Shown piece by piece: positions 35,979 through 37,402 of a stretch of 37,402 bases of DNA. A model generated the notes under the pieces. The model saw only the letters and a program-made list of their open reading frames with translations, made no database searches and was not told where the DNA came from. Every line of letters starts with the position of its first letter. The stretch's first letter is position 1. This DNA is from Betaproteobacteria bacterium RIFCSPLOWO2_12_FULL_64_23 (GTDB lineage Bacteria > Pseudomonadota > Gammaproteobacteria > Burkholderiales > SG8-39): NCBI GenBank assembly GCA_001770575.1, contig MERK01000015.1, positions 1 through 37,402 on the forward strand, read 5' to 3'. Position numbers and translations under genes: made by a program.

Positions 35979-36332
35979 ATGAGCGCAAGCGTACGCCGGC
36001 ACCTCCTGTTCTGGGGCTGCGCAATGGCGGTTCTCGTGCTTTCTTTGATGCCGATCGTGCCCCATCCACCCACCACCGGTTGGGACAAAGGCGACCACTT
36101 CCTGACGTTTGCCGTTCTGACCATTCTGGGATGCCGGGCCTTTCCGGCGCACATTGCAGCGGTCCTGGCGGGCTTGCTTGTGTATGGCGGTCTGATCGAA
36201 GTGCTGCAGTCCTTCACGCCCTACCGCCTGGCAGAGTGGGGGGACCTCGTCGCAGATAGCCTGGGGATAATCGTCGGATATGCGCTGAAGCGCTTCTCGA
36301 GCAAATTCGAGCGGGTCGGTCAACCGGACTGA
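35979..36332 (+). CDS. VanZ-like small membrane protein
   Basis: This 117-residue membrane protein has three or four hydrophobic segments and the VanZ-like pattern DKGDHFLTFAVLTIL ... GGLIEVLQSFTPYRLAEWGDLVADSLGIIVG. VanZ-like proteins are of unclear function outside teicoplanin resistance loci. Its final codons and stop lie inside the tRNA-Phe-like fragment at 36326-36372, so integration at that site may have set its present C-terminus. Confidence 0.8.
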   Translation: MSASVRRHLLFWGCAMAVLVLSLMPIVPHPPTTGWDKGDHFLTFAVLTILGCRAFPAHIAAVLAGLLVYGGLIEVLQSFTPYRLAEWGDLVADSLGIIVGYALKRFSSKFERVGQPD

Positions 36333-36372
36333 AAATCCATGTGTCGGTGGTTCAATTCCGCCCTTGCCACCA
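36326..36372 (+). other. tRNA-Phe 3'-half fragment, probable attachment site
   Basis: The 47 bases begin GGACTGAAAATCC, the anticodon arm of tRNA-Phe with anticodon GAA. They continue through GTGTC, a T-arm GGTGG-TTCAATT-CCGCC and end CTTGCCACCA. Compared with intact betaproteobacterial tRNA-Phe as remembered, one base of the acceptor strand is missing and the 5' half is absent. Integrases commonly leave such 3' copies at island ends. Confidence 0.7.
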
Positions 36373-36440
36373 CTATCTACGCGGCTCTCCATGACCTTGC
36401 CCCTGTATTCCGTAGTTCTTAACCGGCCCATTAGGCGAAA

Positions 36441-36480
36441 CCGTGATTTTCATTCTTGGCCTACTGTAGCCAGATCACGG
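36441..36480. promoter_or_regulatory. Inverted repeat ahead of the methyltransferase promoter
   Basis: CCGTGAT (36441-36447) and ATCACGG (36474-36480) are exact complements, with TGGC/GCCA nested between them. The site lies 14 bases upstream of a perfect -10 box, so it could be an operator controlling the methyltransferase gene. Confidence 0.4.
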
Positions 36481-36493
36481 CCCGACAACACCC

Positions 36494-36499
36494 TATAAT
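36494..36499 (+). promoter_or_regulatory. Perfect -10 box of the DNA methyltransferase gene
   Basis: TATAAT ends six bases ahead of ATG 36506. The transcript would start at or next to the initiation codon, with no room for a Shine-Dalgarno, so the mRNA is probably leaderless. No good -35 box is seen. Confidence 0.55.
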
Positions 36500-36505
36500 G
36501 GCGAC

Positions 36506-37402
36506 ATGAATTCTCCGACTGCTCCTGGAAACAGCCTCGACCTATCGGGTTTCCTCCCCTTCGATCCGTCTAAGCTCGGCGACCACCAGAAGGCCCTTCC
36601 GGCCATCGCCAAGGATGCGAAACGCATCGCTGAAATTGAAGACGCTATCAGTCGAATCCCCACTTTTCACACGCTCTACAACGCGGATGCGCGGCGCATG
36701 GAGTTCCTGAAGCCGGCGAGCGTGCATCTCGTAGTCACTTCGCCGCCGTACTGGACGTTGAAGGAGTACCAGCGAACGGACGGCCAGTTGGGTTTTGTCA
36801 GCGACTATGAAACCTTTCTGAAGGCGCTCGACGAGGTCTGGCGTGGCTGTTACGATGCACTCGTGCCAGGCGGACGATTGGTGTGCGTGGTGGGCGACGT
36901 GTGCCTTTCTCGCCGCAAGAACGCGGGCGTGCATTCGGTTATGCCGCTGCACGCTGCGATTCAGGAACATTGCCGGGCGCTGGGCTTCACCAACCTTTCT
37001 CCAATCATCTGGCACAAAATTGCCAATGCCGCTTACGAAGCCGACGGAAACGGCGGCGGTTTTCTGGGCAAGCCGTATGAGCCGAACGCGGTGATCAAGA
37101 ACGACATTGAGTTCATTCTGATGGAGCGCAAGCCGGGTGGATACCGTTCACCGTCGCTCGCCACCCGTATCCTGAGCGTGATTTCCGCCGATAGATACCA
37201 ACAATGGTTCCAGCAGATCTGGACCGGTCTTACCGGGGCCTCCACGCGCGATCATCCTGCACCGTATCCGCTCGCGCTCGCGGAACGGCTTGTCCGCATG
37301 TTCAGCTTCGTCGGAGATACCGTGCTTGATCCATTCATGGGCACCGGGACCACGAATGTCGCCGCCGCCAAATGGGGGCGTAACAGTATCGGCGTCGAGA
37401 TC
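36506..37402 (+). CDS. Beta-class DNA (amino) methyltransferase, 3' end beyond window
   Basis: The frame is open from ATG 36506 to the window end, giving 299 residues without a stop. It has the amino-methyltransferase motif IV TSPPYW (78-83) followed much later by the SAM-binding motif I DPFMGTGTT (275-283). The order IV then I defines the beta class, making N4-methylcytosine or N6-methyladenine. KPYEPNAVIKNDIEFILMERK is another family block. A restriction gene may lie just outside. It follows the tRNA-Phe fragment directly, as expected of cargo on an integrated island. Confidence 0.85.
   Translation, partial: MNSPTAPGNSLDLSGFLPFDPSKLGDHQKALPAIAKDAKRIAEIEDAISRIPTFHTLYNADARRMEFLKPASVHLVVTSPPYWTLKEYQRTDGQLGFVSDYETFLKALDEVWRGCYDALVPGGRLVCVVGDVCLSRRKNAGVHSVMPLHAAIQEHCRALGFTNLSPIIWHKIANAAYEADGNGGGFLGKPYEPNAVIKNDIEFILMERKPGGYRSPSLATRILSVISADRYQQWFQQIWTGLTGASTRDHPAPYPLALAERLVRMFSFVGDTVLDPFMGTGTTNVAAAKWGRNSIGVEI

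Noticed and set aside
36280-36372. A complete tRNA-Phe gene
   Set aside because: No 5' acceptor strand or D-arm pairs with the recognisable 3' half, and the acceptor 3' strand is one base short.

Overview
The window looks like a GC-rich betaproteobacterial chromosome segment. The main evidence is an unbroken, same-strand housekeeping series on the right: ndk, rlmN, pilW/pilF, rodZ, ispG, hisS, a yfgM-like gene, bamB, der, hfq, hflX, hflK, hflC, a DUF2065 gene, hisZ and purA (19714-35114). This order is typical of Betaproteobacteria. accA and tilS stand together on the left of it. No genus can be fixed from the sequence alone.

Layout. 1-262 holds the 3' end of an ISL3-type transposase. 263-3881 is a small acyl-CoA catabolic cluster: an HSD10-like dehydrogenase, an acyl-CoA dehydrogenase and an AMP-forming acyl-CoA ligase whose base composition looks less GC-rich than its surroundings. 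4248-5158 holds two homologous ribbon-helix-helix antitoxin genes on opposite strands with one ParE-like toxin gene between them. A methyltransferase gene follows, then an OmpR/EnvZ-type two-component pair on the minus strand whose sensor has a methionine-rich periplasmic loop. 8537-11151 is built around an FNR/ANR-like site. Leftward of the site lie a DksA/TraR-type zinc finger gene and a universal stress gene. Rightward lies a relative of 4-hydroxybutyryl-CoA dehydratase that has lost part of its iron-sulfur ligand set.

11403-15268 holds an HNH nuclease gene, a 20-bp terminal-inverted-repeat element with two long internal hairpins, an AlkA-type glycosylase gene, a membrane diguanylate cyclase gene and accA. 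tilS follows. 16716-19561 is an accessory region of small and broken genes: a nucleotidyltransferase with a 54-residue partner, about 1 kb of decayed DNA, an orphan DUF1778 antitoxin with a broken GNAT toxin, and an intact DUF2281/PIN pair. Two copies of a 34-bp hairpin repeat bracket the last two modules.

After purA come an enoyl-CoA hydratase and a VanZ-like membrane protein. Then a 47-nt copy of the 3' half of tRNA-Phe marks a likely integration site. Directly beyond it a beta-class DNA methyltransferase gene begins and runs off the window, so a mobile island probably starts here.

How the genes work together. The right block combines nucleotide metabolism (ndk, purA), translation and RNA functions (rlmN, hisS, hfq, hflX), isoprenoid synthesis (ispG), envelope assembly and shape (bamB, rodZ, pilW) and membrane protease control (hflKC). 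The left half is a mosaic of catabolic, stress and toxin-antitoxin genes. The strongest candidates for something little described are the dehydratase-like protein with an altered metal site beside an FNR-type site, the twin-hairpin element, the one-toxin/two-antitoxin arrangement and the covarying hairpin repeat pair.
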